From Salinisphaera sp035690525 (GTDB lineage Bacteria; Pseudomonadota; Gammaproteobacteria; Nevskiales; Salinisphaeraceae), in the NCBI RefSeq assembly GCF_035690525.1, contig NZ_DASSKM010000105.1, positions 1 to 18,456 on the forward strand: a stretch of 18,456 nt of DNA, given 5' to 3'. This document shows positions 1 through 7,701 of this stretch, one piece after another. The notes below the pieces were generated by a model, which was not told where the DNA came from, ran no database searches, and saw nothing but the letters and a program-made list of their open reading frames with translations. The stretch's first letter is position 1; each line of letters begins with the position of its first letter. Both the position numbers and the translations under genes were made by a program.

Positions 1-1092
1 CAAGTCGGCAAGCGCTATCCGGGCGCCGAAGAACTCGCGGTCCAAAACTTCAACCTGATCACCGAAGACGGCGAATTCGTGGTCCTGGTCGGCCCGTCGG
101 GCTGCGGCAAGACCACCACCATGCGCATGATCGCCGGCCTGGAAGAACACACCGAAGGCGCGATCAAGATCGGCGACCGCGACGTGGCCGGCGTCGCGCC
201 CAAGGATCGCGACATCGCCATGGTCTTCCAGAGCTACGCCCTCTACCCGCACATGAGCGTGCGCGACAACATGGCGTTCTCCCTCAAACTCAAGAAATAC
301 GCCAAAGCCGACATCAAAAAGCGCGTCGAAGAAGCCGCCGCCGTACTCGGCATCGAACCCCTGCTCGACCGCAAACCCCGGGCCCTGTCCGGCGGCCAGC
401 GCCAGCGCGTCGCCCTCGGCCGGGCCATCGTGCGCCAGCCGCAAGTCTTCCTCATGGACGAACCGCTATCCAACCTCGACGCCAAACTGCGGGTCGACAT
501 GCGCGCCGAAATCGTCAAACTGCACCGCAAACTCGGCGTCACCACCTTCTACGTCACCCACGACCAAACCGAAGCCATGACCATGGGCCAACGGATCGCG
601 GTCATGAAAGACGGCATCGTCCAACAACTCGACAGCCCCAACAACCTCTACCAACACCCGGCCAACGGCTTCGTGGCCGGCTTCATCGGCACCCCGGCGA
701 TGAACTTCCTCGACGCCGCACTCGACAACGGCCAAGCCAGCGGCGCCGGCTTCGCGCTCACGCTCGACGCCGCCCGCAGCAACGCCGCCGGCGACCGGCC
801 CCGCATCAGCGTCGGCATCCGTCCGGAACACCTGCACCTGGCGAGCGGCGAAAACTCATCGTGCCAACTCACCGGCGCGGTCGAAGTCGTCGAGCCGCTG
901 GGCTCGCTGACCATGATCCAGGTCAAGGTCGGCCAGAGCACGCTGACCGCCCAAATCGAGCCGCATCAACAGGTGGCGATGGGCGACGAGGTCACGCTGA
1001 CCTGCATGCCCGACAAGCTGTATCTGTTCGACCCGGAATCCGAGGCCGCGTTGATCGGTATCGACAACAGCCAGCACGACCGCGCGGCCTGA
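1..1092 (+). CDS. ugpC: Sugar ABC transporter ATP-binding protein, MalK/UgpC type (5' end cut by window)
   Basis: This is the cytoplasmic ATPase subunit of a CUT1-type importer for sugars or glycerol-3-phosphate. The frame is open from base 1, so the true start lies upstream; about 10 residues appear to be missing and 363 codons are visible. Counting from base 1, Walker A (GPSGCGKTT) is at bases 91-117. The Q-loop (VFQSYALYPHM), ABC signature (LSGGQRQRVALGRAI), Walker B (VFLMDEPLSNLD) and H-loop (VTHDQTEAMT) follow in order. The last ~130 residues are the TOBE/OB regulatory domain typical of MalK and UgpC (ISVGIRPEHL near base 810). MalK, UgpC and related proteins cannot be separated by sequence alone, so the symbol and substrate are provisional; permease and binding-protein genes should lie upstream. 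Codons ending in A (CAA, AAA, GAA) dominate up to about base 850 and G-ending ones afterwards. No terminator is seen before hslV. Confidence 0.9.
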   Translation, partial: QVGKRYPGAEELAVQNFNLITEDGEFVVLVGPSGCGKTTTMRMIAGLEEHTEGAIKIGDRDVAGVAPKDRDIAMVFQSYALYPHMSVRDNMAFSLKLKKYAKADIKKRVEEAAAVLGIEPLLDRKPRALSGGQRQRVALGRAIVRQPQVFLMDEPLSNLDAKLRVDMRAEIVKLHRKLGVTTFYVTHDQTEAMTMGQRIAVMKDGIVQQLDSPNNLYQHPANGFVAGFIGTPAMNFLDAALDNGQASGAGFALTLDAARSNAAGDRPRISVGIRPEHLHLASGENSSCQLTGAVEVVEPLGSLTMIQVKVGQSTLTAQIEPHQQVAMGDEVTLTCMPDKLYLFDPESEAALIGIDNSQHDRAA

Positions 1093-1110
1093 AACGTCGC
1101 CGAATCCGCG

Positions 1111-1139
1111 CTTGAATCGGGCAAGGCGCGGCCCCACAA
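1111..1139 (+). promoter_or_regulatory. Sigma-32 (RpoH) heat-shock promoter of hslVU
   Basis: A -35 element CTTGAA (1111-1116) is separated by 15 bases from a -10-like CCCCACAA (1132-1139). The sigma-32 consensus is CTTGAA, a spacer of about 11-16 bases, then CCCCATnT. The -35 is perfect and the -10 differs at one position of its CCCCAT core. It sits 35 bases before the preferred hslV start, and hslVU is a classic heat-shock operon. Transcription would begin near 1146-1147, which leaves the GTG at 1150 almost without a leader and supports the GTG at 1174 as the hslV start. Confidence 0.6.
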
Positions 1140-1173
1140 CCGTGTTCACGTGACACAACGCGGGGTAGACCCG

Positions 1174-1716
1174 GTGAAACAATTCGACGGCACAACAATT
1201 CTTTCCGTGCGCCGCGACGACCAGGTGGCCATCGCCGGGGACGGGCAAGTCTCGATGGGCGATACCATGTTCAAGGGCAACGCCCGCAAAGTGCGCCGCC
1301 TTTACGACGACCAGGTCCTGGCGGGCTTCGCCGGCGGTACGGCCGACGCCTTCACCCTGTTCGAGCGCTTCGAGGGCAAGTTGTCCCAGCACAACGGTCA
1401 GCTCGTGAAATCCGCCGTCGACATGGCCAAGGACTGGCGTACCGACCGTGCCCTGCGCCGGCTGGAAGCGCTGCTGCTGGTGGCCGACAAGACGGCCACG
1501 TTGATGCTCTCCGGCAACGGCGATGTCATGGAACCGGAGTTCGGCTGCATGGCGATCGGTTCGGGCGGGTCCTATGCCCAGGCCGCGGCCCGCGCCTTGA
1601 TCGAAAATACCGACATGCCCGCGTCCGAGATCGCCGAGAAGGCGATGCACATCGCCGCCGACACTTGCATCTATACCAACCACCACATCACCGTCGAGGT
1701 GCTCGACTATGAGTGA
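1174..1716 (+). CDS. hslV: HslV (ClpQ), proteolytic subunit of the HslVU protease
   Basis: HslV is the threonine peptidase of the ATP-dependent HslVU protease, which degrades regulatory and misfolded proteins in the cytoplasm. I place the start at GTG 1174, giving 180 residues: the protein then begins MKQFDGTTILSVRR, the usual HslV form with a short propeptide. Processing would expose Thr7 (after Gly6) as the catalytic N-terminal nucleophile. An in-frame GTG at 1150 would add eight residues without support from homologues or from the promoter position. The conserved blocks AGDGQ, GNARKVRRLY, LAGFAGGTADAFTLFERFE, KDWRTDR, LRRLEALLLVADK, SGNGDV and GSGGSYAQAAARAL are all present. The last 8 bases overlap hslU, showing translational coupling in a two-gene operon. 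Confidence 0.96.
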   Translation: MKQFDGTTILSVRRDDQVAIAGDGQVSMGDTMFKGNARKVRRLYDDQVLAGFAGGTADAFTLFERFEGKLSQHNGQLVKSAVDMAKDWRTDRALRRLEALLLVADKTATLMLSGNGDVMEPEFGCMAIGSGGSYAQAAARALIENTDMPASEIAEKAMHIAADTCIYTNHHITVEVLDYE

Positions 1717-3115
1717 TACCGCACCCGAAGCCGTCGAAGCCGGAAACTCGCAGCGCGTTTTGCCCCGCGCGCAGATGACGCCGCGCGAGATCGTCGCCGA
1801 GCTCGATCGCCATATCATCGGCCAGACCGATGCCAAGCGCAGCGTGGCGATCGCCCTGCGCAACCGCTGGCGGCGTATGCAACTCGACGAGGCCATCCGC
1901 GGCGAGATCACGCCGAAGAATATCCTCATGATCGGCCCGACCGGCGTCGGCAAAACCGAGATCGCGCGCCGTCTGGCGAAGCTCGCCAACGCGCCGTTCA
2001 CCAAGGTCGAGGCCACCAAGTTCACCGAAGTGGGCTACGTCGGCAAGGAAGTCGACTCGATCATCAAGGATCTGGTCGAAGTCGGCATGAAGATGACGCG
2101 CGAGGCCGCCAAAAAGCGCGTCCGGACCGACGCCGAACTGGCCGCCGAGGAACGTATTCTCGACGCGCTGCTGCCCAAGCCCAAGCACAACGACTGGGAC
2201 GACGCCTCCCGGGCCACCGAATCCACGGCTACCCGCGAGGTGTTCCGCAAGCGCCTGCGCGAGGGCAAGATCGACGACAAGGAAGTCGAGCTGGAGCTGC
2301 GCCAGCACCAGGGCAGCGTCGAGATCATGGCGCCGCCGGGCATGGAGGAAATGACCAGCCAGCTGCAGTCCATGTTCCAGAACATGGGCGGACAGAACCA
2401 GACCAAGCGCACCAAGATCCGAATCAAGGACGCGTATCGCCAACTGGTCGACGAGGAAGCCGCCAAGCTGGTCGACGAGGAACAGATCAAGACCCAGGCG
2501 ATCCACGAGGTCGAGAACGGCGGCATCGTCTTCCTCGACGAGATCGACAAGGTCTGCAAACGTTCGGACGCCGGCGGCGGCGGCTCGGGCGGGGATGTCT
2601 CGCGTGAAGGCGTGCAGCGGGATCTGCTGCCCCTGGTCGAAGGCTCCACCATCTCGACCAAGTACGGCATGGTCCGCACCGATCATATCCTGTTCATCGC
2701 GTCCGGGGCTTTTCACGTGGCCAAGCCGTCGGACCTGATTCCCGAGCTGCAGGGCAGACTTCCGATCCGCGTCGAACTCGATGCGCTCAAGGCCGAGGAC
2801 TTCGTGCGGATCCTCACCGAGCCGCACTGTTCGCTGACCGAGCAGTACGTCGAGCTGATGAATGTCGAAGGCGTGACCATCGCCTTCACCGACGACGGCG
2901 TGCACCGGATCGCCGAGATGGCGTTCAACGTCAACGAAGGCACCGAGAACATCGGCGCCCGGCGTCTGCATACCATCATGGAGCGGCTGATGGAGGAAAT
3001 CTCTTTCGCGGCCCCCGACAAGGCCGGCGAGACGCTCACCGTCGATGCGGCCTACGTCGACGGCAAGCTCAAGGACTTGGCTGCAGACGAAGACCTGTCG
3101 CGCTATATTCTGTAG
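1709..3115 (+). CDS. hslU: HslU (ClpY), ATPase and unfoldase subunit of the HslVU protease
   Basis: HslU is the AAA+ hexamer that unfolds substrates and threads them into HslV. The product is 468 residues (E. coli HslU is 443); most of the excess is an N-terminal extension of about 20 residues before MTPREIV. Walker A GPTGVGKT is at 76-83, the GYVG pore loop at 109-112, and Walker B VFLDEID at 274-280. The I-domain (roughly 120-240) contains the conserved APPGMEEMTSQLQSMFQN. The sensor and arginine-finger region (ELQGRLPIRVEL) and ENIGARRLHT are intact. The C-terminus DLSRYIL is the tail that docks into HslV. A glycine-rich loop (AGGGGSGG) replaces the shorter E. coli loop after Walker B. A Shine-Dalgarno GAGGT at 1696-1700 supports ATG 1709, which overlaps the hslV end by 8 bases. 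Confidence 0.98.
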   Translation: MSDTAPEAVEAGNSQRVLPRAQMTPREIVAELDRHIIGQTDAKRSVAIALRNRWRRMQLDEAIRGEITPKNILMIGPTGVGKTEIARRLAKLANAPFTKVEATKFTEVGYVGKEVDSIIKDLVEVGMKMTREAAKKRVRTDAELAAEERILDALLPKPKHNDWDDASRATESTATREVFRKRLREGKIDDKEVELELRQHQGSVEIMAPPGMEEMTSQLQSMFQNMGGQNQTKRTKIRIKDAYRQLVDEEAAKLVDEEQIKTQAIHEVENGGIVFLDEIDKVCKRSDAGGGGSGGDVSREGVQRDLLPLVEGSTISTKYGMVRTDHILFIASGAFHVAKPSDLIPELQGRLPIRVELDALKAEDFVRILTEPHCSLTEQYVELMNVEGVTIAFTDDGVHRIAEMAFNVNEGTENIGARRLHTIMERLMEEISFAAPDKAGETLTVDAAYVDGKLKDLAADEDLSRYIL

Positions 3116-3153
3116 TCGACAGGTCGGCGGTCGAGCTTTTAATTGCTCGAACC

Positions 3154-3187
3154 AGCCGGAGCAGGGCGCCTGCTCCGGCTTTTTTGT
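3154..3187 (+). terminator. Rho-independent terminator of hslVU
   Basis: A perfect 12-bp stem, AGCCGGAGCAGG (3154-3165) paired with CCTGCTCCGGCT (3169-3180) across a GCG loop, is followed by TTTTTGTT. It begins 39 bases after the hslU stop codon. Confidence 0.93.
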
Positions 3188-3255
3188 TGATTTTCGTGGG
3201 TGCTTGGCCGATGCATTGTCGGCATAGCTGGCTAAGGTTTCGCGCTGATGCGCGA

Positions 3256-3713
3256 GTCACTTATCTTGCTTGCCCAAGATAAGTAACCAACAGAAAGGCA
3301 CCCGACACGGCGCCGGCTACGCCGGTGTACTGCGATGCTCGCGGCGACGGGATGCGGCGCCAAAATAATTTTAGGCTCGGGCCGCTTTGGCGGCCCTCGA
3401 ACAGCTGGCCGCACCGGCGCAGTGCGCCGGACACCCGCCGCCACTGCGCGTCTCCGTCGCCGCGTAACGGGGCTGAATACAGGCACGATCTGCCGGGCCG
3501 ATGTCTGTATTGGTCCCCTTGGGCGCAGCGCCGAGCAGCGGAGGCCGAAAGAGGAAAAGACAGCCGTGTGTCTGAGTGCCGCGTAGCGGCGCGAGTTTCG
3601 CGGCTGTCCCTCTTTTGGCCGGAGCCGCGCAGGGTATCGATGCGAAGCATCGACGCAAGGCAGGGTGTCATTTTCTTTGGTTACTTTCGTTTGGACAAGC
3701 AAACGAAAGTGAC
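3256..3713. repeat. 458-bp hairpin-rich intergenic repeat with terminal inverted repeats (MITE-like)
   Basis: The two ends are inverted copies of about 48 bp. The left end (3256-3303) and the reverse complement of the right end (3663-3713) both read GTCACTT..., then a small hairpin, then AAGTAACCAA...GAAA..CACCC. The end hairpins differ in sequence but stay paired: CTTATCTTG/CAAGATAAG (3260-3268 with 3275-3283) and CTTTCGTTTG/CAAACGAAAG (3684-3693 with 3700-3709). The interior holds more hairpins: 3379-3396 (GGGCCGC TTTG GCGGCCC), 3414-3430 (CCGGCGC AGT GCGCCGG), 3637-3653 (TCGATGC GAA GCATCGA) and a long one pairing 3543-3566 with 3601-3620. No open frame here has a family signature, so the short ORFs look spurious. 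I recall similar AAGTAACCAA...GGCACCC-type intergenic repeats from other gammaproteobacteria, but cannot verify this. Confidence 0.75.
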
Positions 3714-3918
3714 TTGCACATCAGTGCGAAACACCAAATAGCGTTCGCCTCGTGAGCGTTGCTCGGCCTCCATCCGGTGCCGGTACACATCGCTATCGCT
3801 GTGTGCCGGCAGCGAAGCCATCTGTTTGCCGCGAGCCGTTGCGAACGTTTCGATGTGGTTGATTTTAACACGCCCAGGCGCGGATCATTGAGCCCAACGA
3901 CTGAACGGATTATTCGCT
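3714..3918. other. Intergenic leader region before the DUF971 gene, with one more hairpin
   Basis: No gene is seen here. An 11-bp stem, GCCGGTACACA (3779-3789) with TGTGTGCCGGC (3800-3810), contains one wobble pair. A weak sigma-70-like promoter is possible: TTGATT (3859-3864), an 18-base spacer, then GATCAT (3883-3888), about 30 bases before the DUF971 start. Both hexamers match consensus at only four of six positions. Confidence 0.35.
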
Positions 3919-4281
3919 ATGGCCGACGCGCCGACCGACATTACGCTCCACCAGAAATCCAAGGTGCTCGAAGTCCTCTTCGAAAACGGCGTGACCTACA
4001 ATCTGCCGCTGGAATATCTGCGCGTCTATTCGCCCTCGGCCGAAGTTCGCGGCCACGGCGGCCCCATGCAGCTCGTCAGCGGCAAGAAGGACGTCGGCGT
4101 CGAACGGATCGAGCCGGTCGGCAATTACGCCGTTCAGCTTCATTTCGACGACGGCCATAATACCGGTATCTTCTCGTGGCAGACGCTGCGCGAGCTGGGC
4201 GAGAACTACGAGGCCAACTGGGCCGATTACCTCAAGCGGCTTGAACAAGCGGGCGCGAGTCGCGACAAGCTCTGGCACTGA
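3919..4281 (+). CDS. DUF971 / GBBH-like N-terminal domain protein
   Basis: This 120-residue stand-alone protein belongs to the DUF971 family, also called gamma-butyrobetaine hydroxylase-like N-terminal domain (PF06155). Diagnostic stretches are LEVLFENGVTYNLPLEYLRV, the residues around SPSAEVRGHGG, and the end of the domain, YAVQLHFDDGHNTGIFSW. In multi-domain members this fold sits before a catalytic oxygenase or near iron-sulfur carrier domains; alone, its biochemical role is not settled. It is acidic and presumably cytoplasmic, with no signal or membrane segment. A DUF971 gene following hslVU is a conserved arrangement in Pseudomonas and relatives, so the synteny agrees with the assignment. 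Here the structured repeat at 3256-3713 has come between them. The Shine-Dalgarno is weak (AACGGA around 3904-3909). Confidence 0.9.
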   Translation: MADAPTDITLHQKSKVLEVLFENGVTYNLPLEYLRVYSPSAEVRGHGGPMQLVSGKKDVGVERIEPVGNYAVQLHFDDGHNTGIFSWQTLRELGENYEANWADYLKRLEQAGASRDKLWH

Positions 4282-4314
4282 GGCCGAGGCGCCGCTCTTC
4301 CGGTTGGCGTGGTC

Positions 4315-4374
4315 CTATACCGCCGCTTTATGCGCCAGCTTTTGCAAAACAATCCAGCGGCTATAGTTGTTTTT
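4315..4374 (+). terminator. Possible terminator after the DUF971 gene
   Basis: CTATACCGCCGCT (4315-4327) pairs with AGCGGCTATAG (4356-4366) with a two-base bulge and a long 28-base loop. TTGTTTTT follows. The long loop makes this a weak candidate. It lies between two convergent genes, 33 bases after the DUF971 stop. Confidence 0.35.
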
Positions 4375-4392
4375 GACGCGCTATTAGGACAC

Positions 4393-5703
4393 TTAACCCA
4401 GCAGATGCTGCGCGCGGCGGTGGGCGTATTCGATGGCGCGGCGGTCCCGGCCGCTAGGCATGGCCGCCACGGCGGCTTCAGACAGGGCGTCGGCGAAATC
4501 GCGCATGAGCCGGCGCTGATCGGCCCGGCGCGCGAATTCGCCGACTTGGCCGATGCAGTCGAGCATGTGTTCGGCGGCGTTGCGGTCGGCTGCGAAATAA
4601 GGGCGGAGCTGGTCGAATATCGCCAGTGCCAAACTTTCGAAATTGAACGCGGATGCCCAAAGGCGCAATACGCCGTCACTGTCGAAATGGTGCATGCTCA
4701 CGATATCGCTTCGGGCCAGCCGGTTGAGCGCCGCGCACAGCCAGTCCAGACAGCCCATGGCGGTGTAGGGGTCGTTCATGGCCGGCGATAACGCGCGCGC
4801 GGCGATTTCCACCAGCTCGTTGACCAGAAAACGGATATCCTGGGATTTCGTGCGTTGCGGACCCAGCGCGTAGGCGTCGTGCAGACCGCCGATGACGCCA
4901 TCATCCAGACGCGCCGGCGGCCAGGCCCACAGCAGTGTTTGGCCTTCGCCGACGAAATCACCCGGGCCGAGTTCGAGGCGCAGCACCAGATCGTGGTCGA
5001 CGGCCTGTCGCACGAGCCCTCCGTAACCCAGATTTTGGATATAGCCGTCGCGCTTAGCGCGGACAGCGACCGCGGTCTCGGTGAAATCCGCGGGTAAATA
5101 AGCGAGCGGCTGATCGCTGGCGATGCGCGAGTATTGCTGGTCTTTTTCCAGCGCGGCGTCCAAGTCTCGGGCGACATCGGCTACCACGTGCGAGACGTGC
5201 AGCGAGACAGTGATGTGGTGGATGAAATAGATCAGGACCGCGATGCTGGCGAACGCCATGACCATCGCGAAGGACAGCGCCAGGTAGGGGATGAACACGC
5301 CCCCCGGTTCGTCGCCGGACTGGATGGTCCGCAGCAGCAGCAGGCAATAGACGAAGGTCGACAGGAACGTGCCCAGCGTGAACTGGTTGCCGGGGTCGTC
5401 CATGAAATTGGTCAACAGCCGCGGGCCGAGCGTCGAGGTGGTGTAGGCCAGGGCTGCGATCGTGATCGAAAAGGTCACGCCGGCGACGCCGATCATCGAA
5501 CCGGCGACCGCAGACAGCAGGCCGCGCGCGCCGCTCGCCTGGATTTTGAATATCCAGGGCAAATCGTGCATCCAGCCGGCGCCCAGCGCGATATCGGCGC
5601 GCGTGAGCCCCAGCGACAGCAGCGCCGCGCCGATCGACATAATCGTGGGCAGGAACCAAAAGCTGCTGCGAAGGTCGTTCCATAGCTTGATGAGCTTGGC
5701 CAT
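4393..5703 (-). CDS. DUF2254 family inner-membrane protein
   Basis: A 436-residue predicted inner-membrane protein of the DUF2254 family (PF10011), whose function is unknown. The N-terminal third has four hydrophobic segments, roughly residues 16-34, 60-86, 108-125 and 137-166. Family-typical stretches include GLLSAVAGSMIGVAGVTFSI, AYTTSTLGPRLLTNFMDDPG and LGTFLSTFVYCLLLLRTI. From about residue 170 the chain is soluble and acidic, including a DRLPRV-like region and a conserved-looking ALSPAMNDPYTAMGCLDWL near residue 310. The gene begins 102 bases after the stop of the sugar ATPase gene on the same strand. A short hairpin (TGCGCC/GGCGCA, 5726-5742) lies in that gap, so co-transcription is possible but unproved. 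The start is ATG at 5703, with a poor Shine-Dalgarno. Confidence 0.88.
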   Translation of the reverse strand: MAKLIKLWNDLRSSFWFLPTIMSIGAALLSLGLTRADIALGAGWMHDLPWIFKIQASGARGLLSAVAGSMIGVAGVTFSITIAALAYTTSTLGPRLLTNFMDDPGNQFTLGTFLSTFVYCLLLLRTIQSGDEPGGVFIPYLALSFAMVMAFASIAVLIYFIHHITVSLHVSHVVADVARDLDAALEKDQQYSRIASDQPLAYLPADFTETAVAVRAKRDGYIQNLGYGGLVRQAVDHDLVLRLELGPGDFVGEGQTLLWAWPPARLDDGVIGGLHDAYALGPQRTKSQDIRFLVNELVEIAARALSPAMNDPYTAMGCLDWLCAALNRLARSDIVSMHHFDSDGVLRLWASAFNFESLALAIFDQLRPYFAADRNAAEHMLDCIGQVGEFARRADQRRLMRDFADALSEAAVAAMPSGRDRRAIEYAHRRAQHLLG

Positions 5704-5805
5704 ATGCCCGCTAAATCGCTGAGAATGCGCCGCTTAGGCGCACTCTACAGGACTGGACACCTAGAGCCGGGTGCACAGGCCCGCGGATTGCGGCTTAGGA
5801 CGCGT

Positions 5806-6576
5806 TTAGTTTATTTGACGGGCGCCCGTCATGACGGCAACGGCATCGGACATCGTGTTCTGGTCCGGCCGCATAATCGCGATACGTTTGCCGAGTCGGT
5901 GGACGTGAATACGGTGTGCGACTTCGAAGACGTGCGGCATGTTGTGGCTGATGAGCACGATGGGCATGCCGTCGGCGCTCAATTTGCGGATCAAATCCAG
6001 TACGCGTTGCGATTCCTTGACGCCCAGCGCCGCGGTCGGTTCATCCAGAATCATCACTTTGCTGCCAAACGCCGCGGCCCGTGCGACGGCCACACCCTGG
6101 CGTTGGCCGCCGGATAGCGACTCCACGCTCTGACCGATATTCTGGATGGTCAATAGGCCGAGATTGGACAGATGCTCCCGCGCCTCGCGGCGCATGCCGG
6201 CCCGGTCGAGCTTGCGAAACCATTTACCAAGAAAACCGGGCGCGCGCCGCTCGCGGCCGAGAAACATGTTCTCGGCGATATCCAGCGCCGGTGACACGGC
6301 AAGATCCTGATACACCGTTTCGATGCCGCGCTTGCGCGCTTCCATTGGCGTGGTGAAATGTACTTCTTCGCCATTCAGCCAAATCGTGCCGCCGTCCGGC
6401 ACCAGCGCACCGGAAAGAATTTTAATAAGCGTCGATTTACCGGCGCCGTTATCCCCGATGACCGCGAGCACTTCGCCCGGGTAGAGATCGAAATCGGAAT
6501 GATCGAGCGCCACGACATGGCCGTAGTGCTTGCTCAGCCCCTTACCTTCGAGTACCGGCTGCTGTGATTCCGCCAT
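5806..6576 (-). CDS. frcA: Sugar ABC transporter ATP-binding protein, FrcA-like
   Basis: This is the cytoplasmic ATPase of a CUT2-type (ribose/fructose family) importer. I place the start at ATG 6576, giving 256 residues, because MAESQQPVLEGKGLSKHYG begins the ABC domain and everything upstream in this frame lies over the permease gene. Walker A GDNGAGKST is at 41-49, the Q-loop glutamine at 90, the signature LSGGQ at 154-158, Walker B VMILDEP at 174-180, and the H-loop histidine at 211. It has a single nucleotide-binding domain, as in FrcA of Sinorhizobium; RbsA and XylG have two fused. The start codon overlaps the permease stop by one base (TAATG), so the two are translationally coupled. 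The fructose assignment rests on resemblance to FrcBCA; ribose, mannose or another monosaccharide is possible. Confidence 0.88.
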   Translation of the reverse strand: MAESQQPVLEGKGLSKHYGHVVALDHSDFDLYPGEVLAVIGDNGAGKSTLIKILSGALVPDGGTIWLNGEEVHFTTPMEARKRGIETVYQDLAVSPALDIAENMFLGRERRAPGFLGKWFRKLDRAGMRREAREHLSNLGLLTIQNIGQSVESLSGGQRQGVAVARAAAFGSKVMILDEPTAALGVKESQRVLDLIRKLSADGMPIVLISHNMPHVFEVAHRIHVHRLGKRIAIMRPDQNTMSDAVAVMTGARQIN

Positions 6577-7628
6577 TATACCGAGACCTTTCGGATCCAC
6601 TGATCGATCGCCACCGCGACGATCACGAGCAGGCCCACGGCGAACTGCTGCCATAGCACTTCCACGCCCGCCAGAGAGAGCCCGTTGCGGAACACGCCGA
6701 CAATCACCGCGCCCATGAGCGTGCCGTAGATCGAGCCGCGGCCGCCAAACAGACTGGTGCCGCCAATGACCACGGCGGTGATACTGTTCAGATTGGCCAT
6801 GAAGCCGGCCTGTGGGCTGACCGAGCCAATCCGGCCAATCAATATCCAAGCCGTGATCGCGCAGATCAGGCCGGCGACGATATAGACCGACAGCAGCACG
6901 CGGCCGGTGCGGATGCCGGCGAGATCGGCGGCCTGGCGATCATCCCCGGTGGCATAGACGTGGCGCCCCCAGGCCGTCCAGCGCAGGACGTACCACAGCA
7001 AGACCACGAGCGCGAGCATCATGAGCGAGCCGTAACTGAATCGCGCTCCGAACACGCCGACGGTGTTGCCGGTCCATAGCAGGAGCGCCCCCGCGCTCGA
7101 TAACGCCTGTGCCTGGATCGTTTGCGCCCCGGAAAACCATAGTGTCAGCGCGGCAAAGACGTTCCAGGCGCCGAGCGTAGCGATGAAGGGGGGCAACCGG
7201 AAGCGCGTGACGAGCGTTCCGTTGACAGCGCCGCAACCCGCGCCGACGGCGAGCCCGATCAGCAGCGCGATTACCGGGGGCAAGCCATAATCCACCGCCA
7301 TCCGCCCCATGAACACCGAGGACAGGATCATGATGGCGCCGACCGACAAATCGATCCCCATCGTGAGGATGATCAGGGTCTGGCCGAGCGCGAGCGTTCC
7401 GATAATGCTGACCTGCTGAATGATCAGCGATAAATTGAACGGGTCGAAGAAACGCCCGCCGACGATCAGGGCAAAACAAATGATGGCGCCGGCCAAGACA
7501 ATGGCCGGCACGGCCACCGAATAATTATGGAAAAACTGCTGGGTACGCTGTCTTAGCGAATGGTCGCTCGAGTCCGAAAACGCAACCACGTCTTCTTCGG
7601 GCGGCATATCGGACGCTACCTTGCTCAT
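6576..7628 (-). CDS. frcC: Sugar ABC transporter permease, FrcC-like
   Basis: A 350-residue inner-membrane permease of the BPD_transp_2 (RbsC/FrcC) family, forming the sugar channel with the FrcA-like ATPase. After a hydrophilic N-terminal tail of about 35 residues there are many hydrophobic segments. Family landmarks are LALGQTLIILTMGIDLSVGA, then GTLVTRFRLPPFIATLGAW, YATGDDRQAADLAGI (cytoplasmic coupling region), ITAVVIGGTSLFGGRGSIYGT and a C-terminal VAIDQWIRK. These match RbsC-type permeases well. The start at ATG 7628 lies 73 bases after the binding-protein stop, and a GGTGG just upstream may serve as Shine-Dalgarno. It overlaps the following ATPase gene by one base. The long cytoplasmic N-terminal tail is usual for FrcC-like proteins but not for E. 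coli RbsC. Confidence 0.92.
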   Translation of the reverse strand: MSKVASDMPPEEDVVAFSDSSDHSLRQRTQQFFHNYSVAVPAIVLAGAIICFALIVGGRFFDPFNLSLIIQQVSIIGTLALGQTLIILTMGIDLSVGAIMILSSVFMGRMAVDYGLPPVIALLIGLAVGAGCGAVNGTLVTRFRLPPFIATLGAWNVFAALTLWFSGAQTIQAQALSSAGALLLWTGNTVGVFGARFSYGSLMMLALVVLLWYVLRWTAWGRHVYATGDDRQAADLAGIRTGRVLLSVYIVAGLICAITAWILIGRIGSVSPQAGFMANLNSITAVVIGGTSLFGGRGSIYGTLMGAVIVGVFRNGLSLAGVEVLWQQFAVGLLVIVAVAIDQWIRKVSV

Positions 7629-7657
7629 TGTGTACCACCCAATCCTGTTTACGATAA

Positions 7658-7675
7658 CGCGCCGACGCCGGCGCG
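7658..7675 (-). promoter_or_regulatory. Intercistronic hairpin between binding-protein and permease genes
   Basis: CGCGCCG (7658-7664) and CGGCGCG (7669-7675) form a 7-bp GC-only stem with a 4-base loop in the 73-base gap. No U-run follows on the transcribed strand. Such hairpins in sugar-importer operons often stabilise the upstream mRNA so that the binding protein is made in excess; that role is inferred here. Confidence 0.45.
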
Positions 7676-7701
7676 CTTCTAAAACTCAACGGGTTATATG
7701 T

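Noticed and set aside
1093..1173. TCACGTGA palindrome (about 1145-1153) as a regulator site
   Set aside because: It overlaps the probable start of transcription of hslV and is short; no further copy or known regulator supports it.
856..2971. Long minus-strand open frames (389 and 427 codons) opposite the ABC ATPase, hslV and hslU genes
   Set aside because: They are antisense shadows of GC-rich genes whose plus-strand products are clearly recognised; their translations show low-complexity Gly/Val/Ala/Asp-rich sequence and no family.
3232..3741. Open frames of up to 156 codons on both strands in the 3.2-3.7 kb region
   Set aside because: They run through paired hairpin arms of the intergenic repeat, overlap in several frames and have Arg-rich, featureless translations.
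5726..5742. Hairpin TGCGCC/GGCGCA between the ATPase and DUF2254 genes as a terminator
   Set aside because: The stem is only 6 bp and no U-run follows on the transcribed (minus) strand.
6577..6849. N-terminal extension of the sugar ATPase frame (91 extra codons)
   Set aside because: It lies over the 3' end of the permease gene in another frame, has no domain similarity, and the TAATG overlap gives a natural start at 6576.
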